Source: Pseudomonadota bacterium (lineage in GTDB: Bacteria; Pseudomonadota; Gammaproteobacteria; Steroidobacterales; Steroidobacteraceae). Taken from it: 64,000 nucleotides of DNA. Shown piece by piece: positions 55,444 through 63,842 of this stretch. Position 1 is the first letter of the stretch. Each line of letters begins with the position of its first letter. The translations under genes were made by a program, and so were the position numbers. Under the pieces are notes generated by a model. That model searched no databases, was not told the origin of the DNA, and saw only the letters and a list, made by a program, of their open reading frames with translations. The stretch lies in assembly GCA_018241425.1 (NCBI GenBank), contig JAFEDU010000002.1, positions 682,001-746,000 of the forward strand. Direction: 5' to 3'.

Positions 55444-58400
55444 ATGCAGCGCGTACTCCAGCGATTTGTCATGCGCATGCAGCTGCCCGGTGCACTATGC
55501 CTAGGGCTCGGGATGGCGTTTCCGGCCTGGGGGGCGACCTGCGAAGACCTCCTGGGTGCGCCGGCCTTCGAATCCGGGCCACTTCCCATAATCGGTGCTC
55601 AGCCGGTGAGCCGGCCGGTCAGCGTTCTGGCCGGGCACGCCTACCTGCTCGAGGTCCACGAGCACGGTAACGACGCGCTCGTGGAGCTCCTGGATCCCGA
55701 GGGCCGGCTGCTCGCAAGCGCCGACCACCCTGAGCGGCGTACCGGCACCCGCCGCATAATCGCGACCGCCTCCCGCACGCAGGCGCTCACGGTGCGCATC
55801 TCCGGTCAGGAAGGTGACGCGGTCACCGGCCGTGCCGAGGTGCGCGCATACGACCTTGCGGCCTTACGTGACCAGACCGACTGTCAGAGCACCTATGCCC
55901 GGCTTGCCGAGGCCGATGGCCATTACGCGGTGGGCCAGGCTATTTCCCATGGCCGTTCGGCAACCGGCTCGGCGGGGGAAGCCTTCGCGCAAGCCGAAGC
56001 CGCCTACTATGCGGCCGAGCGTGGCCTGGCTGATGCGGCCGAGCGGCGGCTGCGGGGCGAGGTCCAACTGGCGCTGGCAGGTCTTGAGTATTTCAATCGC
56101 GCGGAGTGGACGCAGGCCGCGCAGTGGGGCCGCCTGGCGGCCGACGCTCTGGCGATTCAGGATCCTTACCGGGGGGCACGGGCGCAGGCGATCGAGTATG
56201 CCGCCTGGGTCGAGATCGCCCTCGCCACACCGACGGGCCAGCCGGTTGCCGGCTACGGGATACCGCCGAACGAGCTGCTCGATCGGGCGCAAAGGGAGCA
56301 GCTGCGCTTGGGACGTCTTCACCTCGCCCGCGGCGAGCGCTACGAGGCGGCGCTGGCGCTTAATAATGTAGCGCTCATCGATCTCGATCGCGGACGCTAT
56401 GCCGAATGCGTCACCGGCTTCGACCGGCCCGCACGGCTCTTCGGTGAACTGCACGAGTCGATGCGCCACGCGCAGGCGTCCCAGAACCGTGCTCTATGTC
56501 TGTGGGGCATGGGGCGGCTGCCCGAGGCCCTCGCCGGGTTCAGACGCGCGCTCGATGTAACGGATCCGGCATTGAATCCGAGTCTCTACATCGGTATCGC
56601 CACCAACGCTGCCTTGCTGCATTACGCGCTGGGGCACTTTGACGAATCGCTGCGTCTGAACAACGTTGCCCTCGACCTGAGTCGCCGCACGCAGCTGGCG
56701 CGCGACGAAGCTTACTGCCTGTACGGCCTGGGTCTGGACTACTACGCACTCGGCGATCGTGAGCGCGCCCGAGGATATCTCGAGCGCTCCCTGCAGATTC
56801 GTTCTCTGGCGCTGGATGGCCGCGGCCGTGCCGTGACCCTACGGGCGCTGGCCACTTTGCGCGCCGAGGAGGGGCGGCCCGAGGAAGCCCTGGCTCTCGA
56901 GCGCGAAGCGCTGGGACTGTCGCTGTCGCCGACCGCCGCGAGTGCCACTCGCACCCAGATCGCGGTACACACCGCGGCCCTCGGTCGTTTGACGGAGGCG
57001 CGTTCCCAGCTTGACGAGCTAGTGAATGCCACACACGCGCAGGATCCAGCCCAGGCACAGGCGCGCCTGCAGCGTGCGATCGTGCTCAGGCGCATGGGGG
57101 AACCGGAGCAAGCACTGTCCGATCTCACGCTCGCGCGCGAGATGCTCCATCGCCAGGGAAGCCTGGCGGACGAATTTTCCGCCGACCTGGAGAGTGGTCG
57201 TGTGCAGTTGTTGCTCGGCCGGCGCGCCGCGGCGCTGAAGGAGTTCGATCGTGCGATCCAGCTTTCGGAGGCGGTGCGGCTGCAGAGCGCCAATCCGGAG
57301 TTGCGCTCGCAGCTGGAGGCGCCGCTGCGCGCGGCCTATGAAGCGAAGATCGACCTTCTGTGGGATATGTACGAGGCGGCCCAGTCGGCCGGCCGTGCGC
57401 AGGAGGCCGCCGCCGTCGCCGTCGCGGCCTTCACGACGGCAGATGCCTCGCGCGCCCGCTCATTCGCGGACATCGCCGCGCAACGCTACACGCCGGCGCT
57501 GCGCCAGGCACTGGCAGCGCCCCTTAAGGAGCGGGAGTCACTCTACCGTGAGCTTGCGGGGCGGCGTTTCGCGCTCGAGCAGCGCCTGGACAGATCCCGG
57601 GCGGACGATCCGCGGGCAGTGCGACTGATCGCAGACATCGCCGAGCTTCAGCGGCGCATCGACACTCTCAACAACCAGATCGCCGCGCGCGTGGCGCCAG
57701 CGGCTCGTGGCACCCGGGCGTCGATACGCGGGCACCTCCCGGAGGTCCCGGCAGACACCGTGCTCGTCTCGTTTTGGCTCGGCACCCAGTCGGCCTACGG
57801 CTGGGCGCTGCGCTCGGAGGGCCTGCACTGGGTGAAGCTGGGGGACTCGTCGGCTATCGCTGCCCTGGCGCAGAGGTACTATCACTCGCTGACGCGCATC
57901 GTCGACGTACCCGTTGAGCGCCGACTCCAGGACGCCAAGGCCCTGTACCCCAGCGTCCTGAAGCCGCTCGAGCCCTGGATCGCCGACGTGCGCCAGTGGG
58001 TGATCATTCCCGACGGCGCACTGGACTTTATTCCCTTCGCCGCGCTCCGCGTGTCGGACGTCGGCGGCGAGCGCTTCGTTGCGGCGCAGCACGACGTCGC
58101 ACTGACGCCTGCTGCATGGATGCTCCGTTCCCAGGGTCCGGCGGCGCACCGCGGGCCGCAACGGCTGCTGCTGGTCGACGATCCGGTGTACCAGCCGCAG
58201 GATCCCCGGCTCCTCGCGGTTCGCACCTCGACACCGCCGCTTGCTGCGGCGGCGGCCGCCGATCGGGAGGAAGCCGCCCGCGTTTTCGAGCGGCTGCCGT
58301 TCACCGCCCGGGAGGCCTCGGCCGTCGCCGCCCAGTTCCCCGGCAACGACGTGCAGCGCCTGACCGGTCTCGACGCCACCCGCGCGCAGCTTCTGGCACA

Positions 58401-58908
58401 GGACTGGTCGCAGTTCCAGTACATCCACATCGCAACCCACGGCGTGGTCGACCTGCAGGTGCCGCAGCTCTCGGCGCTCGTGCTGGGCTCCTACGACGCC
58501 GGCGGCCACCGAGTGGACGGTGCCGTGCGAGTCGCGGACCTGTCGCTGCAGAGTCTCGACGCGGAGGTCGCCGTGTTCAGCGCCTGCGAGACAGCAGTGG
58601 GCAAGGAAACGGTCAGCGAGGGGCTGGTTGGGATTGGCTCGACTGTGCTCGCCCGCGGAGCTCATGCGGTCGTTGCATCGCTGTGGCCGGTCTCGGATGA
58701 GATGGGCCCGCGGCTAATGACAGAGTTCTACCAACATGTGTTGCACGATTCCATGTCACCATCCGCGGCACTCGGCCGCACGCTGCGTTCGGTCGTGACC
58801 CAGGACGCGCAGGCTGACCCCGCGCTCTGGGCCACATTCCAGGTTTCGGTGGTCTCGCTCGGGCCCGGTCTGCCAGTGAGCACTACCGCGATGGCTGCCA
58901 ATCACTAG
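55444..58908 (+). CDS. Secreted PPC-like / TPR / CHAT-domain protein (caspase-like peptidase)
   Basis: A 1154-residue protein. The N-terminus MRMQLPGALCLGLGMAFPAWGATC has a Sec signal, so the mature protein is probably periplasmic. Residues about 45-150 form a beta-sandwich resembling the bacterial pre-peptidase C-terminal domain (YLLEVHEHGNDALVELLDPEGRLLASA). Repeated helical hairpins from about 180 to 700 are TPR-like. The C-terminal CHAT domain (about 800-1150) has the caspase-type dyad: His999 in IHIATHGVVDL and Cys1048 in VFSACETAVGKE. The start at 55444 is placed at the first Met before the signal peptide; an open frame runs further upstream but overlaps the divergent sigma gene. The 175-aa gene lies 25 bp downstream. 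Confidence 0.9.
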   Translation: MQRVLQRFVMRMQLPGALCLGLGMAFPAWGATCEDLLGAPAFESGPLPIIGAQPVSRPVSVLAGHAYLLEVHEHGNDALVELLDPEGRLLASADHPERRTGTRRIIATASRTQALTVRISGQEGDAVTGRAEVRAYDLAALRDQTDCQSTYARLAEADGHYAVGQAISHGRSATGSAGEAFAQAEAAYYAAERGLADAAERRLRGEVQLALAGLEYFNRAEWTQAAQWGRLAADALAIQDPYRGARAQAIEYAAWVEIALATPTGQPVAGYGIPPNELLDRAQREQLRLGRLHLARGERYEAALALNNVALIDLDRGRYAECVTGFDRPARLFGELHESMRHAQASQNRALCLWGMGRLPEALAGFRRALDVTDPALNPSLYIGIATNAALLHYALGHFDESLRLNNVALDLSRRTQLARDEAYCLYGLGLDYYALGDRERARGYLERSLQIRSLALDGRGRAVTLRALATLRAEEGRPEEALALEREALGLSLSPTAASATRTQIAVHTAALGRLTEARSQLDELVNATHAQDPAQAQARLQRAIVLRRMGEPEQALSDLTLAREMLHRQGSLADEFSADLESGRVQLLLGRRAAALKEFDRAIQLSEAVRLQSANPELRSQLEAPLRAAYEAKIDLLWDMYEAAQSAGRAQEAAAVAVAAFTTADASRARSFADIAAQRYTPALRQALAAPLKERESLYRELAGRRFALEQRLDRSRADDPRAVRLIADIAELQRRIDTLNNQIAARVAPAARGTRASIRGHLPEVPADTVLVSFWLGTQSAYGWALRSEGLHWVKLGDSSAIAALAQRYYHSLTRIVDVPVERRLQDAKALYPSVLKPLEPWIADVRQWVIIPDGALDFIPFAALRVSDVGGERFVAAQHDVALTPAAWMLRSQGPAAHRGPQRLLLVDDPVYQPQDPRLLAVRTSTPPLAAAAAADREEAARVFERLPFTAREASAVAAQFPGNDVQRLTGLDATRAQLLAQDWSQFQYIHIATHGVVDLQVPQLSALVLGSYDAGGHRVDGAVRVADLSLQSLDAEVAVFSACETAVGKETVSEGLVGIGSTVLARGAHAVVASLWPVSDEMGPRLMTEFYQHVLHDSMSPSAALGRTLRSVVTQDAQADPALWATFQVSVVSLGPGLPVSTTAMAANH

Positions 58909-58933
58909 TTAAGGCCGGAAAGGGGAGCGACAC

Positions 58934-59461
58934 TTGAATCAGTGGATCAACAAGTCCGTGGCGTTAAATGACGCCTGGGGGCCCGGCGCGGATCACAGCC
59001 TGACGACGCCGCTGAAGGTGCTGCCGCAGTTCGCCATGCGACTGCGCTGCGTCCGCGACCACGCGGGCAAGTCCCAGCCGGCGCATTTCTCGGTGGATTT
59101 CTCCTCCGGCTACCTGGACGACGGCTGGCAGGGCGTGAACTTTGTTCCCATGGGCTCCCAGCCCATCACGGCGATCACCAACCTGCCGCCGTGGGATGCC
59201 GGTCAGAAGGACCACTACCGGCGCGTAATCGATGCGCACGCGAATGATTTTGCCGACTCCAGGGCGGCACGCCTCGAGGCCATCATTCCCTACGTAGCCC
59301 AGGGCGTGGTCGGCTACAACCGGCTGACGCTCTTCTATCTTGCTAAGGCGGTGAACGGTGCCATTCCCGATCTGGTGGTCGTCAAGGTGGCCTCCCACCT
59401 GACACCGGTCGGGAAGATGCAGGGACGCCAAGACGGTACCGGTCACGGTCCGCCCGGCTAA
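58934..59461 (+). CDS. Orphan 175-aa protein in CHAT operon
   Basis: A 175-residue protein with no signal peptide or membrane segment and no recognised domain. It starts at a TTG preceded by GGGGAG at good spacing and lies 25 bp after the CHAT stop, so it is almost certainly co-transcribed with it. Sequence is mixed alpha/beta with aromatic residues (DDGWQGVNFVPMGSQPITAITNLPPWDAGQ) and ends in a flexible Gly/Gln tail GRQDGTGHGPPG. It is closed by the strong terminator at 59483-59512. Its position suggests a partner, regulator or substrate of the CHAT protein; nothing in the sequence fixes this. Confidence 0.75.
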   Translation: MNQWINKSVALNDAWGPGADHSLTTPLKVLPQFAMRLRCVRDHAGKSQPAHFSVDFSSGYLDDGWQGVNFVPMGSQPITAITNLPPWDAGQKDHYRRVIDAHANDFADSRAARLEAIIPYVAQGVVGYNRLTLFYLAKAVNGAIPDLVVVKVASHLTPVGKMQGRQDGTGHGPPG

Positions 59462-59482
59462 GGAAATCTTAGAATTCCTCGG

Positions 59483-59512
59483 GCCCTGCGCGGACGCGCA
59501 GGGCTTTTTTTT
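59483..59512 (+). terminator. Rho-independent terminator of the CHAT operon
   Basis: A perfect 9-bp stem GCCCTGCGC-GGAC-GCGCAGGGC with a GGAC loop is followed by eight T residues. It lies 22 bp after the stop of the 175-aa gene and ends that rightward transcript. Confidence 0.93.
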
Positions 59513-59521
59513 GGCGCGGTA

Positions 59522-59836
59522 CTAGCGACGGGCGCGGTGACTATGGCGCAGGCGCGCCGGCGAGCTGGAAAGCGCGGTGCGGGCCTCGAGTGCAAACTGC
59601 CGCGCGATCGGCTCGGCACCATCCCGCTCGAGCGTGGTCAGGTTCACGTGCCGCGCGTACTCGAGGATCTCACCGGCGGAAGTCTGAGTGGCCCGCAACT
59701 CCACCTGGTTGCCGTCCTTGCCACCGATGAGGCGGGCGGTCATGGAATACGTGCGGGGTGCGGCGAGCAGGGCAAGACGTCGCACCAGCTCATTGAGTGG
59801 TGTAGTCACGCGCGGCGTGTCTGTGTGGACGGGCAA
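59522..59836 (-). CDS. Small hypothetical protein
   Basis: A 104-residue protein of unknown function, soluble, with a protein-like residue mix (NELVRRLALLAAPRTYSMTARLIGGKDGNQVEL and GEILEYARHVNLTTLERDGAEPIARQF). It starts at a TTG with AAAGG about 8 bases upstream. The C-terminus (SSPARLRHSHRARR) is basic and probably disordered. It converges with the CHAT operon terminator. I recognise no family and cannot exclude that it is not expressed. Confidence 0.5.
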   Translation of the reverse strand: MPVHTDTPRVTTPLNELVRRLALLAAPRTYSMTARLIGGKDGNQVELRATQTSAGEILEYARHVNLTTLERDGAEPIARQFALEARTALSSSPARLRHSHRARR

Positions 59837-60317
59837 GCAGTGCCTTTTTAATTCGTCAGCGACCCGGAAACGCGGCAGTCATCACCAGTACCCGCAGGGC
59901 CGTTCTTTAACTTTCTGTCATATGTGGCATCGCTCTCTCAGGGCTGCGTATGGGGTACGGCGTTACGTTAAGTCAGTCGTTCCCGGGCCGCTTATGATTC
60001 TAGAACGAGTCGACCTGCCTGACAGGCAGCGAAAATCGCTAATGTACGGGCGTCGTGTTGACATCCAAACACGCCCAAGTCAGTGTCTTTCGATTCCTGC
60101 AATCGGGCTGCTGTCCGAGGTGGGGATGCGGGGGAAGGGACAAGCGAACGATGAAACCGCAGAGCGGCCAAACCGTACGCGACCGCATGCAACATAATAA
60201 AAATAGCAGAAGTGTCGCAAATTGGAAACACCCAAGGCTCATTGCCTCGGGCAGCCCGGTTGAATCCGGGTCTGAGATCGTCCGACTGTCTGAGCGTCCA
60301 CCGGTCATGACCGACTC
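59837..60317. other. Intergenic region upstream of a PAS-PAS histidine kinase
   Basis: About 480 bp between the small hypothetical gene (leftward) and the kinase gene (rightward), with no convincing coding frame. It is less GC-rich than its surroundings, notably around 60190-60230, and probably contains divergent promoters. A 5-bp hairpin CCCGG-TTGAAT-CCGGG at 60255-60270 resembles a tRNA T-arm but has a 6-base loop and no tRNA around it. No sigma-54 or riboswitch pattern was convincing. Confidence 0.4.
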
Positions 60318-61793
60318 ATGACGGCGCCGAGTGCCGCCGCTGGCCTCTGGGGCCAGGCGTTTCTGCACAATGCCCATGGCATTGCCGTCGCGGACGCCGA
60401 GACCGCGACGCTGCTCGCCGTGAACGAGGCGTATGCCCAGCTGGTGGGCAGTACCCCGGAGGAGCTGCAGGGCCAGTCATTCCTGCGGGTCTATCCGCCG
60501 ACCGAGCACGCCCAGCTGCTCGCCGCTGCGACCTCGGCGGACCTGACCGGGGCTTCGGCACTCCAGACCTGCCGGCTGCACCGCGACGGCTCCCTGATCC
60601 CGGTGAGCCTGAAGATCGTCTCGTTGCGCGATGAGAATGGCTGCGTCACGCACCGCGTGGCCACCGTCACCGACCTGCGCCCACAATTGCGTGCGGAAGG
60701 CCAGTTGCTGCATGCCGAGATTCGCCGCAGCACCGCCGAGCGCTTCCAGCAGATGGCTGACTTTGCCCCCATTGGAATCCTCATCATGGATGCCGACGGA
60801 GCGTGCGAATACGCCAACCCGCACTGGCAGCAGATCACGCAGCTGTCCATGGATCTGGCCCGCGAGGACGGCTGGTGGAATGCGGTGCACCCGGACGACC
60901 GCGAGCGGGTCAACGAGGCCTGGGAGCGGCTGATGCGCGGGGAAGCGCTCAGCCTAGAATTCCGCTACCAGCGCCCCGGTGGCGAGGCCCGCTGGGTGCA
61001 CTCGCGGGCCGCGGCCCTGCGCGATGACGGTGGCGAAATCGTCGGCTTCATTGCGGTCGACGTCGACGTGACACAGCAGGTGCAGCAGCGAACCGCGATC
61101 GACGGGTTCCACGCGCGCGTGCGCGCCCTGGCGCACCGGCTCGAACACCTGCGGGAAGAGGAACGGTCCGAGCTCGCCGGCAAGCTGCACGGCACGCTGC
61201 GCCAGGAGATGACGACGCTGACCGCCGAGATCGACGCCCTGCGGTCGCAAAGGCCGGATGCGCAGATCTCCCCGGCGGCTCTGGACCAGCTCTGTGAGCG
61301 GGCGGATCGCTGCCTGCAGCAGCTGCGCCATATCGCCTTCGAGCTCCAGCCACCGGGGATCGAGGATCTGGGGCTTGCGGCTGCGATGAAGAGGTTTGCG
61401 GAGGAATGCGCCGCGCAGTCCGGGCTGCAGATCGATATCTCCACCGGGGGCACCCCGGTGGAGCTGGGGCGCCGCCGCTCACTGGTCCTGTACCGCACCT
61501 ACCAGGAAGCCCTGAGCAATGTCATCCGCCACGCGCGCGCCCGCAAGGTCGACGTGCAGGTGTGGGTCCAGGAGGGCGCGGTGCGCCTGCGGATCACCGA
61601 TGACGGGGTGGGCATGGGGGACAAGGACCGCAGCAAGCCCGGATGCTTCGGCTTGCTTGCGACCTCGGAGCGGCTCAACCAGCTCGGTGGCACGCTGCGT
61701 GTGCTGGGGGTCGCCGGCCGCGGCACCACGCTCGATGCCACCCTGCCGTACTCTGCCGCCGGCAAGCGCCAGCGCGACTCCGCTAAACGCTGA
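60318..61793 (+). CDS. PAS-PAS HisKA_3 sensor histidine kinase with altered H-box (HG)
   Basis: A 491-residue soluble kinase. Two PAS domains (about 10-120 and 140-255; the second has the WVHSRAAALRDDGGEIVGFIAVDVDVT signature) precede a HisKA_3 dimerisation domain. Phosphoacceptor His291 is in GKLHGTLRQEM: the residue after the His is Gly292 where NarX/DesK-type kinases have an acidic residue, while Gln296 of the phosphatase motif is kept. The HATPase is normal, with N-box YQEALSNVIRHARA and G1 ITDDGVGMG. No response regulator is adjacent. It is near the flagellar filament genes but not obviously linked to them. The stop overlaps the fliS stop on the opposite strand by 11 bp. Confidence 0.88.
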   Translation: MTAPSAAAGLWGQAFLHNAHGIAVADAETATLLAVNEAYAQLVGSTPEELQGQSFLRVYPPTEHAQLLAAATSADLTGASALQTCRLHRDGSLIPVSLKIVSLRDENGCVTHRVATVTDLRPQLRAEGQLLHAEIRRSTAERFQQMADFAPIGILIMDADGACEYANPHWQQITQLSMDLAREDGWWNAVHPDDRERVNEAWERLMRGEALSLEFRYQRPGGEARWVHSRAAALRDDGGEIVGFIAVDVDVTQQVQQRTAIDGFHARVRALAHRLEHLREEERSELAGKLHGTLRQEMTTLTAEIDALRSQRPDAQISPAALDQLCERADRCLQQLRHIAFELQPPGIEDLGLAAAMKRFAEECAAQSGLQIDISTGGTPVELGRRRSLVLYRTYQEALSNVIRHARARKVDVQVWVQEGAVRLRITDDGVGMGDKDRSKPGCFGLLATSERLNQLGGTLRVLGVAGRGTTLDATLPYSAAGKRQRDSAKR

Positions 61794-62208
61794 CGTCCTT
61801 CGAGTGCTGGGCCCGCACCTGCGGCCCGATCGCCACCCACGCGCTGCGGATCTCCCCGATTAGGCTCATGCATTCATCCAGGTAGCCGGCATTGTCGGTT
61901 GAGTTGGCGAGCAGCAGTCTGCGCGCCACGTAGTCGTACAGGTCACTGAGGTTCCGGGCGAGGTCACCGCCGCGGACGAGATCGAGGCTGCCACGCAGCT
62001 CGGCCACCAGGGTCACGCAGCTGTGCAGAAGCTTCGCCTTCCGCACCCGTTCCCCCTTCTCCATGCAGCTTCTGGCGGCACTGATGCGCTCGAGTGTGGC
62101 ATCGAGCAGCATCTGCACCAGCCCGTGCGGGTCGGCACCTGCGATGCCACCCTCCACGGCGACGCGCTGGTAAGCCGCGAGATTCATCTTGCGCGTAAAG
62201 CCGTTCAC
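61783..62208 (-). CDS. fliS: FliS flagellin export chaperone
   Basis: A 141-residue helical chaperone that binds the flagellin C-terminus before export. The four-helix pattern is visible in AYQRVAVEGGIAGADPHGLVQMLLDATLERISAAR, GERVRKAKLLHSCVTLVAELRGSLD and DYVARRLLLANSTDNAGYLDECMSLIGEIRSAW. I use the GTG at 62208 because GGAG precedes it; an in-frame ATG at 62187 gives 134 residues. It is about 70 bp downstream of fliD on the same strand, the usual fliD-fliS order, and overlaps the kinase gene at its 3' end. Confidence 0.95.
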   Translation of the reverse strand: MNGFTRKMNLAAYQRVAVEGGIAGADPHGLVQMLLDATLERISAARSCMEKGERVRKAKLLHSCVTLVAELRGSLDLVRGGDLARNLSDLYDYVARRLLLANSTDNAGYLDECMSLIGEIRSAWVAIGPQVRAQHSKDVSV

Positions 62209-62278
62209 GAATCGCAGGCTCCGTCGGTCCCTGGTTCATATAGCGGCGCCGCCGCCAGGAACTTGAGCTGCGGGAGCG

Positions 62279-63718
62279 CTAGGCGTTCTGCTTGCCCTGG
62301 ACCTGCGGCAGCGTCGAGAACGCCTGGCTGAGGTACGAGGAGGTGCTCTGGAGGGAGGAGAGCAGGGTATTCAGTGCGGAGTACTGCTGGGTCAGGCTCG
62401 CCGTGAGCGCCGCCATCTGCGTGTTCAGCTGGTTGCTCTTGTCGGTGAGCGCGTTGTTCTGGTCAGTCAGGGTCTGCGCGGCGGCGGTGATCGAGCCGCC
62501 CGAGCCGAGCGCAGTCGTGATCTCCGTGTTCAGCGTACTCGCGACGCCGGTCTTACCGGAGAACAGCTGGCTCACGGCGGTGAAGTTGGTGCCGAGCGCG
62601 TTGGACAGGGTCCCCGCGTTGACACTCAGCGAGCCGCCGCTCTGGGTCGTTATGCCAACGCTCGCCAGGGTGTTGTAGGTCTGGGAGCCGGTGTTGACGA
62701 TGGAATAGAGCGCGTTCTGGACCTGGTTCTCGATGCCCGTGAGCGCGGCATTGCCCATCAGGGTGCCGGCAGTCCCGGAGCTGGCATCGTAGCCGCCGAG
62801 CGAACTGAAGGTGCTCTGCAGGGTGTTGTACGCGGTCACGAACGCCGCGATGTTGCTCTGGATGGTCGTAGTGTCGGTGCCGATGGTCACGGTCACCGGC
62901 GTGGTCGAGGTGGTGGTCGTGCTCAGGAGATTCAGGGTCACCCCGCTCATGGCGGTGGTCACGGTGTTGGTGGCGCTCGTGAAGTTGACGCCGGACACGC
63001 TGAAAGCAGCATCCTGGGCCGCCGCTTCCTGTGTGTAATTAGCGGTGTTCGCCGCGCTGTAGGTCAACCCGGCAAGGTTGCTGCCCCCGTCCGTCTCGGT
63101 GACCTGGATGTTGTTGGCTGCCCCGGTCTGCGAGGACGACAGTAAAAGGTGCGCACCGTCGGTCCCCTCAAGCACCGTGGCGCTGATGCCAGGGTTGCCG
63201 GCGGCCGAGTTGATGGCGTTGGCGATGTCGCTGAGCGTGTCAGTCGCGGACACGCTGACATTGAAGCTCGTGCCCCCGAGGCTCAGCGAAAGGGTGCCCG
63301 CGCCGGGCGGCGTCGTGGTGCTGATCGGCCCGGACAGCAGCTGCTGCGCCGTGGCGAGCTGGGAGATCGCGACCGTGTAGGTCCCCTGCGGCGCACCGGC
63401 GCTGGCCGAGGCCGTGAAGGCGGTCTCGTCGCTGCTCGTGGCGGTGCTCAGCTGGAAGGCACTGGGGCTGTCGAGCGCCGCGAGCGCGCCCTGGAAGGTG
63501 GCCAGCGCGCTCTTCAGCGTGCCGATAGCCGAGATTTCGGAGGTTACCTGCTGTGTCTGCGAGGCAAGCAGAGCTTCCTGGGGCGCCGCGGTGGCGGTCA
63601 CCAGCTGGGACACCAGGGAGCTTACGTTGATGACCGATCCGCCAGCCGCGCCGGAGCTGCTGTTGCTCGCGACCGAGACGACCGGTGAGCTGGAGCCCGA
63701 AACGCTGCTGGTGGCCAT
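62279..63718 (-). CDS. fliD: FliD flagellar filament cap protein
   Basis: A 479-residue hook-associated protein 2 that caps the growing filament. Residues about 20-120 form the FliD_N coiled coil (NVSSLVSQLVTATAAPQEALLASQTQQVTSEISAIGTLKSALATF), and the C-terminal FliD_C domain with its coil (ALTDKSNQLNTQMAALTASLTQQYSALNTLLSSLQSTSSYLSQAF) is intact. The central portion is rich in Ala, Gly, Ser and Thr, as is normal for surface-exposed FliD domains. GAGGA precedes the ATG. It lies downstream of the flagellin gene on the same strand and upstream of fliS. Confidence 0.96.
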   Translation of the reverse strand: MATSSVSGSSSPVVSVASNSSSGAAGGSVINVSSLVSQLVTATAAPQEALLASQTQQVTSEISAIGTLKSALATFQGALAALDSPSAFQLSTATSSDETAFTASASAGAPQGTYTVAISQLATAQQLLSGPISTTTPPGAGTLSLSLGGTSFNVSVSATDTLSDIANAINSAAGNPGISATVLEGTDGAHLLLSSSQTGAANNIQVTETDGGSNLAGLTYSAANTANYTQEAAAQDAAFSVSGVNFTSATNTVTTAMSGVTLNLLSTTTTSTTPVTVTIGTDTTTIQSNIAAFVTAYNTLQSTFSSLGGYDASSGTAGTLMGNAALTGIENQVQNALYSIVNTGSQTYNTLASVGITTQSGGSLSVNAGTLSNALGTNFTAVSQLFSGKTGVASTLNTEITTALGSGGSITAAAQTLTDQNNALTDKSNQLNTQMAALTASLTQQYSALNTLLSSLQSTSSYLSQAFSTLPQVQGKQNA

Positions 63719-63759
63719 GTCGATACGTCCTCGGTGGCTGCGTTTGTGCCGGGACCCCT

Positions 63760-63799
63760 AAAAGGGGCGGGGCGGGCGCCACCGTAAAGCGCCCGCCCC
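63760..63799 (-). terminator. Rho-independent terminator of the flagellin gene
   Basis: On the minus strand, an 11-bp perfect stem GGGGCGGGCGC / GCGCCCGCCCC with a 9-base loop (63769-63799) is followed after 5 bases by TTTT. It lies about 45 bp after the flagellin stop and before fliD, separating the very abundant flagellin transcript from fliD. Confidence 0.8.
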
Positions 63800-63842
63800 C
63801 CCGACTGAGCTTCCAGGCATGCGGGACCTGGAACTCAACTCT

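Noticed and set aside
60255..60270. T-arm-like hairpin CCCGG-TTGAAT-CCGGG
   Set aside because: Loop has 6 instead of 7 bases and no acceptor, D or anticodon arm is visible around it, so it is not a tRNA.
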